DNA from: Chloroflexota bacterium
Lineage (GTDB): Bacteria > Chloroflexota > UBA11872
Direction: 5' to 3'
Length of the DNA: 16,110 nt
Assembly: GCA_028875175.1 (NCBI GenBank)
Contig: JAPPFO010000248.1
Location: 1-16,110, forward strand
The notes beneath the pieces are model-generated. The model ran no database searches. It was not told where the DNA came from and was given only the letters and a program-made list of their open reading frames with translations. Made by a program: the position numbers and the translations under genes. Positions 6,441 through 11,920 of the stretch are shown piece by piece (position 1 is the first letter of the stretch; the number at the start of each line of letters is the position of its first letter).

Positions 6441-8049
6441 CGCGTCTCCTCCGTCGCCGTCTGCGGCGTGGTCTGGTTGCTGCTGCGGGCTTGGACTCGT
6501 CTTCCTTCGCCTGAGCCTCGGCCTTTGCCGCTTCCACCTTCGCGTGATGTTCCCCCATCACGTCGCGCGCCAGCGGCCAGTGAGCCGGTATCAGCTTCCC
6601 GGTCCCCGTTGTGAAGTATTGCTGAACAATCGCGATGATGCTCGAAATCACCCAGTACACCACCAGCCCCGCCTGGAACGTCCAGGCAAACACCACCACG
6701 ATGATCGGCATGAACTGCATCACCCGGTTCATTGTGGCCGCCTGGCCCGTGGCCGTGCTCGACGCCATCATTCGCGCCTGGATCAGTTGGAACCCGCCGG
6801 CCAGCAACGCCAGCACCGAGATATAGAACCCGCCGGACGCAAACAGGTCAAAGTTCGCCGGCAGCCGCGTAAAGCCCGCCACCTGCGCCGCCTCCTGCCC
6901 CTGGCCGCTACTCCACCAGTCCCGCAGGTAGGCCTTTTTCGAGTCCGTTGCCGGACCCCAGTAGGCATACACGTCCCGCGCCAGGGCATAGTTCCCGGCC
7001 TCCAGCACGTCCGCCAGCGCCGGATACGCGCGGTCGCCACCGCGCGCCTCGATGTTCAGCATCCGGATGTCGTCGGTACGCATGGGCGGTGACACGCCCA
7101 GCGACCCCGGCTCCGCCCGCAGCGCGTTGAAATAGTCGTCCACGCTGTTGTGCTCGCGGATCGGCACTTGAATCGGATCCCCGTTCAGCACAACCCGTTC
7201 CAGCAACGTCGGGGCGCTCAGATCATCCTTCAGGCCGTGCAGCACGATCGGCCCCACCCCTGCGTCCAGGTCCGCCCAGTTCACGATCCGACCGCGCAAA
7301 ATGCCTTCCACCTGGTCCATTGTCAGCCGTGTCGCCGGCCGATCCCGCTCCACCAGGAAAGCCACCGCCTGCACCAGGCGCGTCTCCTCCGTGCCCGCCG
7401 GCATCTGGCCAAGGTCCGCCTCGTTGTCCAGGAAGATCGCCGCCGCCGTCCCGTCGTTCAGGAGCTCGATCGCCCCCTCCGCGTCAACCACATCCGTGCG
7501 GAACTGGTAATTGGCTGCAAACTGCGTGAACGACACCGCCAGCGACGACTCCAGCGGCGTCGGTAGCTCCGTCGTCGCAATCACCACGTCCACCGGCTCC
7601 GTCGGCGCCGCGTCGCCCACGACCTGGATGGTCGAGTCTTCGCGTGCCAGGTTGAACCACAGGAACTGCTCGTTCAGCAGCCCGCGGCTGCTCAGCGTCA
7701 GGATCCCGCCGTACAGCGCCAGCAGCACCGGCAACTGGATGAAAATCGGCAGGCACCCCGCCATCGGGTTGACGCCGTGCTCCTTGTAGAGCTTCATCGT
7801 CGCTTCCGAGATCGCCTGCCGGTCTCCCTTCAAGCGATTGCGGATCTTCTCCAGTTCCGGCTGGATCAACTGCATCTTGCGCTGCGAGGTGATCTGCTTC
7901 AGCGTCAGCGGAATCATCAGCAGCCGGATCAGCACCGTAAACAGCACAATCGCGATCGCGTAGCTGCCCACCGCGTCGTGTATCAACGTCAGCGCGTCGC
8001 TCAGCGGATCGACGGCCCACGTCTGCCAGGTGTTGGGGATCGCTTCCAT
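6433..8049 (-). CDS. yidC: YidC/Oxa1 membrane insertase with a PstS-like domain inserted in the P2 loop
   Basis: YidC inserts membrane proteins, alone or with Sec. At 538 residues this protein is far longer than a P1-less YidC (about 250-300). Conserved parts are TM2 (about 31-50) with the groove arginine Arg42 in TVLIRLLMIPLTL, the C1 cytoplasmic hairpin (51-98, ending KEHGVNPMAGC), TM3 (99-119) and FLWFNLA (129-135). After the insert come TM4 (about 408-427), TM5/TM6 (about 444-479, QAGLVVYWVIS) and a tail of nine arginines. There is no E. coli-type TM1/P1 region. The P2 loop, normally about 20 residues, holds some 260 extra residues (140-400) described as a separate feature. The ATG at 8049 is 15 nt after the yidD stop. 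The reading frame is continuous through the insert, with no sign of a frameshift or joined fragments. Confidence 0.95.
   Translation of the reverse strand: MEAIPNTWQTWAVDPLSDALTLIHDAVGSYAIAIVLFTVLIRLLMIPLTLKQITSQRKMQLIQPELEKIRNRLKGDRQAISEATMKLYKEHGVNPMAGCLPIFIQLPVLLALYGGILTLSSRGLLNEQFLWFNLAREDSTIQVVGDAAPTEPVDVVIATTELPTPLESSLAVSFTQFAANYQFRTDVVDAEGAIELLNDGTAAAIFLDNEADLGQMPAGTEETRLVQAVAFLVERDRPATRLTMDQVEGILRGRIVNWADLDAGVGPIVLHGLKDDLSAPTLLERVVLNGDPIQVPIREHNSVDDYFNALRAEPGSLGVSPPMRTDDIRMLNIEARGGDRAYPALADVLEAGNYALARDVYAYWGPATDSKKAYLRDWWSSGQGQEAAQVAGFTRLPANFDLFASGGFYISVLALLAGGFQLIQARMMASSTATGQAATMNRVMQFMPIIVVVFAWTFQAGLVVYWVISSIIAIVQQYFTTGTGKLIPAHWPLARDVMGEHHAKVEAAKAEAQAKEDESKPAAATRPRRRRRRRRRGG
6441..6454 (-). 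promoter_or_regulatory. khpB ribosome binding site embedded in the yidC arginine-tail codons
   Basis: On the minus strand the last arginine codons of yidC read CGG AGG AGA CGC. They create GGAGGA 6 nt ahead of the khpB GTG at 6440. AGG and AGA are uncommon in these genes, which mostly use CGC/CGG, so the codon choice looks shaped by the need for a ribosome binding site. This supports the GTG start and coupled translation. Confidence 0.7.
6850..7632 (-). other. PstS-type phosphate-binding-protein-like domain inside YidC (residues ~140-400)
   Basis: The segment matches, in order, the landmarks of PstS-like substrate-binding proteins. ATTELPTPLESSLAVSFTQ (158-176) resembles the 'GSTTvaPlae.la..F' start. 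GAIELLNDGTAAAIFLD (192-208) resembles 'sG..al.dGtaDia'. LTMDQVEGILRGRIVNWAD (242-260) resembles 'LT..ql..IF.GkitnW'. KDDLSAPTLLERVVL (274-288) occupies the place of the anion-binding 'dgSGTr..F'. SLGVS (316-320) stands for 'GaIGY', AGNYALARDVYAYW (351-364) for 'G.YPlaRplY.y', and WSSGQGQEAAQVAGFTRLP (379-397) for the terminal 'SpeGQ.....Gy.plP'. The whole two-lobed domain appears present. The SGT motif reads SAPT, so anion binding may be altered or lost. The homology call rests on motif order read by eye, and no profile search was run. Confidence 0.75.
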
Positions 8050-8064
8050 CGGTCCGCCGCGTCC

Positions 8065-8274
8065 CTACGGGACCGGGTCGTAGCCTCCCGCGTGCCACGG
8101 GTGACAGCGGGCCAGCCGCCGTACGGCCATCCCCGTTCCACGCAGCACCCCGTGACGCTGGATCGCCTCACAGGCGTACTCAGAGCAGGCCGGCTCGTAG
8201 CGGCACACCGGCCCGAACGCCGGCGATACCCATCGTTGGTAAGCCCGGATCAACCGCAGCGCCACGGCCGTCAT
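8065..8274 (-). CDS. yidD: YidD, membrane protein insertion efficiency factor
   Basis: This 69-residue protein begins MTAVALRLIRAYQRWVSPAF, an amphipathic N-terminal helix. The YidD core follows: CRYEPACSEYACEAI (about 24-38, with the conserved CRF/YxPxCSxYA pattern), then HGVLRGTGMAVRRLARCHPW and HAGGYDPVP. Conserved cysteines are at 24, 30 and 57. YidD lies at the inner face of the membrane and helps YidC-dependent insertion. The ATG at 8274 overlaps the rnpA stop in an ATGA arrangement, which points to translational coupling. The longer frame up to 8619 is rejected because it runs antiparallel to homology and covers rnpA in another frame. The yidC start follows 15 nt after the stop. Confidence 0.95.
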   Translation of the reverse strand: MTAVALRLIRAYQRWVSPAFGPVCRYEPACSEYACEAIQRHGVLRGTGMAVRRLARCHPWHAGGYDPVP

Positions 8275-8612
8275 TCGACCAGCCTCGCCTGCGACTGCCG
8301 CAGGCCTCGCCGCACGGCCGCCGTCAACTCCTCCGAATCTGCGTCCACCGCCCGCTTGCGCGGCAGCGCCACGATATCCAGCACGCCGGGCAGGCCGGCA
8401 AGCTCGCGGCGCAGCGACTCTCGCACCCGCCGCCGAAGCCGGTTCCGCCGTACCGCCGAACCGAACCGCTTGGACACCGGCACCGCTGCTCGCGTCGCCT
8501 CGCCCTCGCCCGTCGCTGCAAACAGCACCAGCGACGGCGTCACGGACTTCGCGCCGCGCGTCCGCACCCGGAAAATGTCCCGAGCCCGGCGCAGGCGGTT
8601 GCGGCGGTTCAT
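8271..8612 (-). CDS. rnpA: RNase P protein component
   Basis: The 113-residue protein is the basic protein subunit of RNase P, which assists the RNA subunit in trimming tRNA 5' leaders. The N-terminus RRNRLRRARDIFRV matches the 'RL....dF..v...G' start of RnpA. The RNR signature is present in KRFGSAVRRNRLRRRVRE (about 48-65). DIVALPRKRAV (about 79-89) matches the 'divviaRp.a' strand. The ATG at 8612 has no Shine-Dalgarno. Instead a perfect inverted repeat ends 8 nt upstream (8621-8645). The gene sits in its usual place between rpmH (31 bp away) and yidD (4-bp overlap). Confidence 0.95.
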   Translation of the reverse strand: MNRRNRLRRARDIFRVRTRGAKSVTPSLVLFAATGEGEATRAAVPVSKRFGSAVRRNRLRRRVRESLRRELAGLPGVLDIVALPRKRAVDADSEELTAAVRRGLRQSQARLVE

Positions 8613-8620
8613 GCGGCAAA

Positions 8621-8645
8621 GACCGCGACGTGTGGCGTCGCGGTC
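8621..8645 (-). promoter_or_regulatory. Perfect 10-bp-stem hairpin between rpmH and rnpA
   Basis: The arms GACCGCGACG (8621-8630) and CGTCGCGGTC (8636-8645) are exact complements around a 5-nt loop. In the minus-strand transcript the hairpin begins at the second base of the rpmH stop codon (TGA, 8646-8644) and is followed by UUUGCC, then the rnpA AUG 8 nt after the stem. The short U run makes it a weak terminator or attenuator candidate. It also occupies the site where an rnpA ribosome binding site would be. It could instead act as an RNA-processing or 3'-stability element for the rpmH mRNA. Confidence 0.65.
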
Positions 8646-8778
8646 AGGCGCTCAGACGCTTGCGGCCCTTCCGCCGGCGGCGCCGGAGGATCGCGCGTCC
8701 GCCGCGCGTGGCCATGCGCGCACGGAATCCGTGCCGGCGCTTACGTCGTCGAACCTTGGGTTGGTAGGTGCGTTTCAT
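8644..8778 (-). CDS. rpmH: Large ribosomal subunit protein bL34
   Basis: This short gene encodes 44 residues and reads MKRTYQPKVRRRKRRHGF at its start, then RARMATRGGRAILRRRRRKG and RKRLSA. This is the complete and highly conserved bL34 sequence: MKRTYQP, HGFRxRMxTxxGR, and a basic C-terminus. It is a structural protein of the 50S subunit. It opens the conserved rpmH-rnpA-yidD-yidC-jag cluster. A GAGGAAG ribosome binding site lies about 12 nt upstream, and an extended -10 promoter candidate lies at 8815-8823. No dnaA gene or DnaA-box cluster is seen upstream, unlike the classical oriC-linked arrangement. Confidence 0.98.
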   Translation of the reverse strand: MKRTYQPKVRRRKRRHGFRARMATRGGRAILRRRRRKGRKRLSA

Positions 8779-8814
8779 AGCTGGTCGCGGCTTCCTCGGA
8801 CGCCGCAGATTCCG

Positions 8815-8823
8815 AGTGTATCA
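8815..8823 (-). promoter_or_regulatory. Candidate extended -10 promoter for the rpmH operon
   Basis: The minus strand reads TGATACACT, an extended -10 (TGN plus TANNNT). It would place the transcription start near 8808, giving a leader of about 30 nt that contains the GAGGAAG ribosome binding site of rpmH. No convincing -35 is visible, which is usual for extended -10 promoters. It lies in the 92-bp gap after the 71-residue gene. Confidence 0.4.
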
Positions 8824-8870
8824 CCGGCCGTCGTCCCGCCGGGTCGATCACTCACCAGGCGAACTGGCGC

Positions 8871-9086
8871 CTACGGCTTCGGCCCCGAGCTTCGGCGGCC
8901 GATCAAGCCCTCAATCAAGCCCTCGATCCGGGACACCCGCTCGCTCACGTTGTTCACGCGCTCGGTTAGATCGTCCACGCGCTTGGTCAGCGCCTTCATT
9001 TCACCGCGAACGTCCCGCCAGAATCCGACGATCAAGCCGGCGAGGGCAATTCCCACGCTCGCGACGGCAATGGTCTCAGGCGACAT
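8871..9086 (-). CDS. Small single-pass membrane protein with coiled coil, unknown function
   Basis: This 71-residue protein begins MSPETIAVASVGIALAGLIV, giving one transmembrane helix (about 5-23). A basic/aromatic boundary (WRDVR) follows, then a hydrophilic heptad-patterned helix (about 30-62: LTKRVDDLTERVNNVSERVSR) and a short basic tail. It was probably made as an N-out or N-in membrane anchor with a cytoplasmic coiled coil for oligomerisation. I do not recognise a named family. The ATG at 9086 is preceded by GGAGAA at 8-nt spacing, which supports translation. A longer frame up to 9995 on the same strand is antisense to better-supported genes. The EGLI EGLI stretch comes from a 12-bp tandem repeat at 8902-8925. 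It may be cotranscribed with rpmH or have its own promoter. Confidence 0.7.
   Translation of the reverse strand: MSPETIAVASVGIALAGLIVGFWRDVRGEMKALTKRVDDLTERVNNVSERVSRIEGLIEGLIGRRSSGPKP
8902..8925. repeat. 12-bp tandem duplication in the coiled-coil gene
   Basis: ATCAAGCCCTCA (8902-8913) is followed directly by ATCAAGCCCTCG (8914-8925), two copies differing at one base. In the minus-strand gene they encode two EGLI units near the C-terminus. The unit is in frame, so it lengthens the helix without disturbing translation. Confidence 0.8.
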
Positions 9087-9188
9087 CGGGCGGCTTCTCC
9101 GTAGTGTCCGCCCATATACAACACCTGACCGTATGCTACCTGAGGCTTGGCTTGCATGATCGGCGCCCCAATCCCCATCCGGGCCATG

Positions 9189-9197
9189 TGCTAGCGT
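9189..9197 (+). promoter_or_regulatory. Candidate extended -10 promoter for the hypothetical/oxidoreductase pair
   Basis: TGCTAGCGT matches TGN plus TANNNT and lies 27 nt before the ATG at 9225. The predicted start near 9204 gives a leader of about 20 nt. No clear -35 or strong ribosome binding site is seen. The 138-bp divergent gap (9087-9224) holds nothing else I can identify. Confidence 0.3.
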
Positions 9198-9224
9198 CCG
9201 ACACTCACCGCTCGGACGGCCTCG

Positions 9225-9569
9225 ATGCCCAAGTCGCCAACCCTCGTCTACCGCTGGTCCGCCGTCCCGCGCCCCAAGGCCTGGCGCAAGGCTCGCCGCA
9301 CCGTCTACGAGTTCCTCCAATTCGCCGCCGTCTCGCTGGACTGGCCCCTCGGCCACGTCATGGTCGGACGCGGCGGTGGGCACCCCTCCCTCATCGTCGA
9401 ATTCCCCTTCAGGCGCACCGCCGACTTCGAAGCCGCCTGGGACCGCATGTCCACCGATCCGCACAGCGAAGCCCTGTGGTCCCGTCTCGCCCCCCTCCTG
9501 CATGACTCCACCATCCGCCGTGAACTCTTCGCCGTGCAATACGCCCGCGTCGGCACCACGGACCTGTAG
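9225..9569 (+). CDS. Hypothetical protein, possible dimeric alpha/beta-barrel (Dabb-like) fold
   Basis: This 114-residue soluble protein has no signal peptide or membrane segment. I do not recognise a named family. The second half has the pattern of a ferredoxin-like or Dabb-type domain: a strand (SLIVEFPF, about 55-62), an amphipathic helix with DFEAAWDRM (about 67-75), a loop with DPHSEALWSRLAPLL (about 78-92), and a final strand ELFAVQY (about 100-106). This resembles NIPSNAP/EthD-like proteins but is only a pattern match. The stop is 6 bp before the oxidoreductase start, so the two genes are probably cotranscribed. Codon use matches neighbouring genes, supporting a real gene. Confidence 0.7.
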   Translation: MPKSPTLVYRWSAVPRPKAWRKARRTVYEFLQFAAVSLDWPLGHVMVGRGGGHPSLIVEFPFRRTADFEAAWDRMSTDPHSEALWSRLAPLLHDSTIRRELFAVQYARVGTTDL

Positions 9570-9575
9570 CAAACA

Positions 9576-10631
9576 ATGACCCGCAACGCCCAAACTCTCG
9601 GCGTCGGCATCATCGGGGCCGGCGGCATTGCCCGCGGCGCCCACCAGCCCGGCTTCGCCGCCCAGCCAGACGTCGACATCGTGGCCGCGGCCGACCCTAT
9701 GCCGGGCCGAGCCGCGCAGTTTGCCCGCGACTTCGACATCCCTCACGCCTACACCGACTACCGCGACCTGCTCGCCCGTGACGACATCGACGTCGTGTCC
9801 GTCGGAACCCCACCGTTCGCCCATGCCGAGACCACCATCGCGGCCCTGGAGGCCGGCAAGCACGTCTTCTGCGAAAAACCCATGGCCATGAACGCCGCCG
9901 AAGCCCAGGCCATGGCCGACGCCGCCGAACGCGCGGGCCGCGTCCTCGCTATCGACTTTCAGACCCGCTTCAGCCGGGACGCCCGGCGCGCCCACGAGTT
10001 GGTCGCCGGCGGTCGACTCGGCGCCCCCAACTTCGCCCGCGCCACCATGCTGCGGCAGGCCGGCGTTCCCACCTGGGGAACCTTCACCTCAAAGGCCGCC
10101 AACGGCGGCGGCGCCCTCATCGACATCGGCGTCCACGCGCTTGACCGTGCGCTCTACGTGCTGGGCCATCCCACGCCCCTCAGCGTCTGGGGCGCCATAG
10201 GCCGGCCCTTCGGCAACCGCGGCGGCGTCACCAACCGCTGGGGCTCCTGGGACACGTCCAACTATGACGTGGACGATTACGCCTTCGCCGGCATCCGCTT
10301 CGAGGGCGATCTGATCCTGCTGCTCGAGTGCTCTTGGATCCTCCGCATCGGCCAGAGCGTCGAACGCCTTACCGTCTCAGCTGCCGACGGCGGCCTCGAA
10401 ATCAGCCCCCTCCGGGTCTTCCACGACCGCGACGGCTTCCACAGCACCGAGACCTACGACACCAGCGGCGAAACCCGGAAAGAGCACGTAATCTCCGTCA
10501 CCGACTTCGTCCACGCCGTCCGTACGGGCGGCCAGCCCACCGTCACCGCCGCCCAGGGCGTCACGGTCACGCGCATCGTCGACGCGATCTACCGCTCCGC
10601 CGAAGAACGAACCGAAATCCCGCTGACTTAG
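9576..10631 (+). CDS. Gfo/Idh/MocA-family NAD(P)-dependent oxidoreductase
   Basis: This 351-residue enzyme has an N-terminal Rossmann domain: GVGIIGAGGIARGAHQPGF (about 9-27) with the GxGGxA dinucleotide loop and an acidic strand end VAAADP (37-42). VGTPPFAHAE (76-85) and the family signature CEKPMAMN (99-106, Lys101) follow. The C-terminal domain has GGGALIDIGVHALDRALY (about 177-194), with Asp183 and His187 at the catalytic positions. Family members oxidise or epimerise sugars, inositols and related polyols, and the exact substrate cannot be inferred. Its partner gene directly upstream encodes a small unknown protein. It converges with the citrate synthase gene, with 13 bp between stop codons. 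Confidence 0.93.
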   Translation: MTRNAQTLGVGIIGAGGIARGAHQPGFAAQPDVDIVAAADPMPGRAAQFARDFDIPHAYTDYRDLLARDDIDVVSVGTPPFAHAETTIAALEAGKHVFCEKPMAMNAAEAQAMADAAERAGRVLAIDFQTRFSRDARRAHELVAGGRLGAPNFARATMLRQAGVPTWGTFTSKAANGGGALIDIGVHALDRALYVLGHPTPLSVWGAIGRPFGNRGGVTNRWGSWDTSNYDVDDYAFAGIRFEGDLILLLECSWILRIGQSVERLTVSAADGGLEISPLRVFHDRDGFHSTETYDTSGETRKEHVISVTDFVHAVRTGGQPTVTAAQGVTVTRIVDAIYRSAEERTEIPLT

Positions 10632-10644
10632 AGCGCTCGACGCC

Positions 10645-11769
10645 CTAGCCGCGCTCCGCCATCGGCGTCACCGGCCGGTCCATGTGCCCCACGTACTCCG
10701 CCCTCGGGCGGATGATCCGGTTATTTCCCTGCTGCTCCAGCACGTGCGCCGTCCAGCCGCTCATCCGGCTGATCGCGAAGATCGGCGTAAACAGGTCCGG
10801 CGGAATCCCCAGCGAGGCGTACACCGTCGCCGCGTAGAAGTCCACGTTGGAGTTCAGGTTCTTCTCGCGAAGCATCACGGCTTCCATCACCTGCGAGGTC
10901 TCGAACCACTCGGCGTGGCCAGAGGCCGGCGCCAGTTCGCGCGCGATCTCGCGAAGGATCGTGGCTCGCGGGTCGGCCGTGCGATAGACCGCGTGCCCGA
11001 AGCCCATCACCAGTTCGCGCTTGGCCAGCTTGTCCAGCACCCAGGCTTCGGCTTCCTCGGGCGACGTCACTTGCAGCAGCATTTCCAGCACAGCCTGGTT
11101 GGCCCCGCCGTGCAGCGGCCCGCGCAGGGCGCCAACGGCCCCGGCGATCGCCGAGTGCATGTCGGTCAGCGTTGCGGCAATTACCCGCGCGGCAAACGTG
11201 CTGGCGTTGAACTCGTGGTCTGCCTGCAGCACCAGCATCACGTCGATCGTTCGCGTCGCCTCTGGCTTCGGCGCTTCGCCGAAATATGTGGCCAGGAACG
11301 ACTCCGCAATCGAGCCGTCCGGCGGGTCGATCGGATCGCGCCCCTCCAGCAAACGGCCGGCCTGCGCCACGATATTTGGCGTCTGCGCCAGCAACCGCAC
11401 GGCTTTGCGCTCAGCCGCTTCCAGCGAGTCGTCGCCCTGGTCGGGGTCGAAACTGCCCAGCATCGACACGGCCGTCCGCAGCGCCACCATCGGGGTCGAG
11501 TCGTCCGGCAGCGACGCCAGCATGTCCATCACCGGCCCCGGCAGGCCGCGGGATTCATTGAGTTGATTGGTCAGCGCGTCAAGCTGGCTACGGCTCGGCA
11601 GTTCGTCATGCCACAACAGGTAGGCGACTTCCTCAAACGTCGTCTCCGCCGCCACCAGGTCGGCAATGTCAATGCCGCGGTACGTCAACCGGCCAACCTC
11701 GCCGTCGACGGAACTCAGCGCCGACCGGCCGGCAACGACCCCTCGCAGGCCACTCTCTTTCGCTGCCAT
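10645..11769 (-). CDS. gltA: Citrate synthase (possibly 2-methylcitrate synthase)
   Basis: The enzyme condenses acetyl-CoA with oxaloacetate, and paralogues use propionyl-CoA. The 374-residue protein is the short bacterial type. Catalytic residues are visible: His220 in GPLHGGANQ, His259 in MGFGHAVYR and Asp310 in NSNVDFYAA. LTYRGIDI (28-35), ADHEFNAS (183-190) and GWTAHVLEQ (338-346) are further family signatures. Two ATGs are possible (11775 and 11769). I chose 11769 because GAGGGGGG lies at normal spacing from it, whereas it abuts the first. The sequence alone does not decide between citrate and methylcitrate synthase, and no prpB/prpD neighbours are present. A structured leader of about 108 nt lies upstream. 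Confidence 0.93.
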   Translation of the reverse strand: MAAKESGLRGVVAGRSALSSVDGEVGRLTYRGIDIADLVAAETTFEEVAYLLWHDELPSRSQLDALTNQLNESRGLPGPVMDMLASLPDDSTPMVALRTAVSMLGSFDPDQGDDSLEAAERKAVRLLAQTPNIVAQAGRLLEGRDPIDPPDGSIAESFLATYFGEAPKPEATRTIDVMLVLQADHEFNASTFAARVIAATLTDMHSAIAGAVGALRGPLHGGANQAVLEMLLQVTSPEEAEAWVLDKLAKRELVMGFGHAVYRTADPRATILREIARELAPASGHAEWFETSQVMEAVMLREKNLNSNVDFYAATVYASLGIPPDLFTPIFAISRMSGWTAHVLEQQGNNRIIRPRAEYVGHMDRPVTPMAERG

Positions 11770-11860
11770 CAACATCCCCCCTCGCAGATCGTCAGTTCAA
11801 CGCAATTCCGGCAGGCCAACATCGACGGCGCCGAGCGGCCTGCGGCGCGGAGGGCGCAAT

Positions 11861-11876
11861 GGCGCGCAACCGCGCC
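11861..11876 (-). promoter_or_regulatory. Hairpin in the citrate synthase leader
   Basis: GGCGCG (11861-11866) and CGCGCC (11871-11876) are exact complements around a 4-nt loop. If the promoter at 11884-11889 is used, this hairpin is at the very 5' end of the transcript. It may stabilise the mRNA. No known riboswitch consensus was recognised in the leader. Confidence 0.4.
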
Positions 11877-11883
11877 GGGAAAC

Positions 11884-11889
11884 ATTGTA
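11884..11889 (-). promoter_or_regulatory. Candidate -10 element for citrate synthase
   Basis: TACAAT on the minus strand is a near-consensus -10 in a very GC-rich gap (11770-11920). It predicts a start near 11877 and a leader of about 108 nt. The -35 region is poor (AGGGAG at 17-bp spacing), so an activator or alternative sigma factor is possible. Confidence 0.4.
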
Positions 11890-11920
11890 GAAGATGAGCC
11901 GCGACCCTCCCTCGGGCGGC

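Noticed and set aside
8275..8619. Long upstream extension of the yidD frame
   Set aside because: It overlaps rnpA in another frame and has no homology. The YidD N-terminus starts at 8274 in an ATGA overlap.
8779..9224. Possible replication origin upstream of rpmH
   Set aside because: rpmH is often next to oriC and dnaA, but no dnaA gene, DnaA-box cluster or AT-rich unwinding region is visible here.
9087..9995. Extension of the 71-residue gene's frame upstream to 374 residues
   Set aside because: The extension is antisense to the hypothetical and oxidoreductase genes and is Gly/Asp/Val-rich without domains. The short start at 9086 has its own ribosome binding site.
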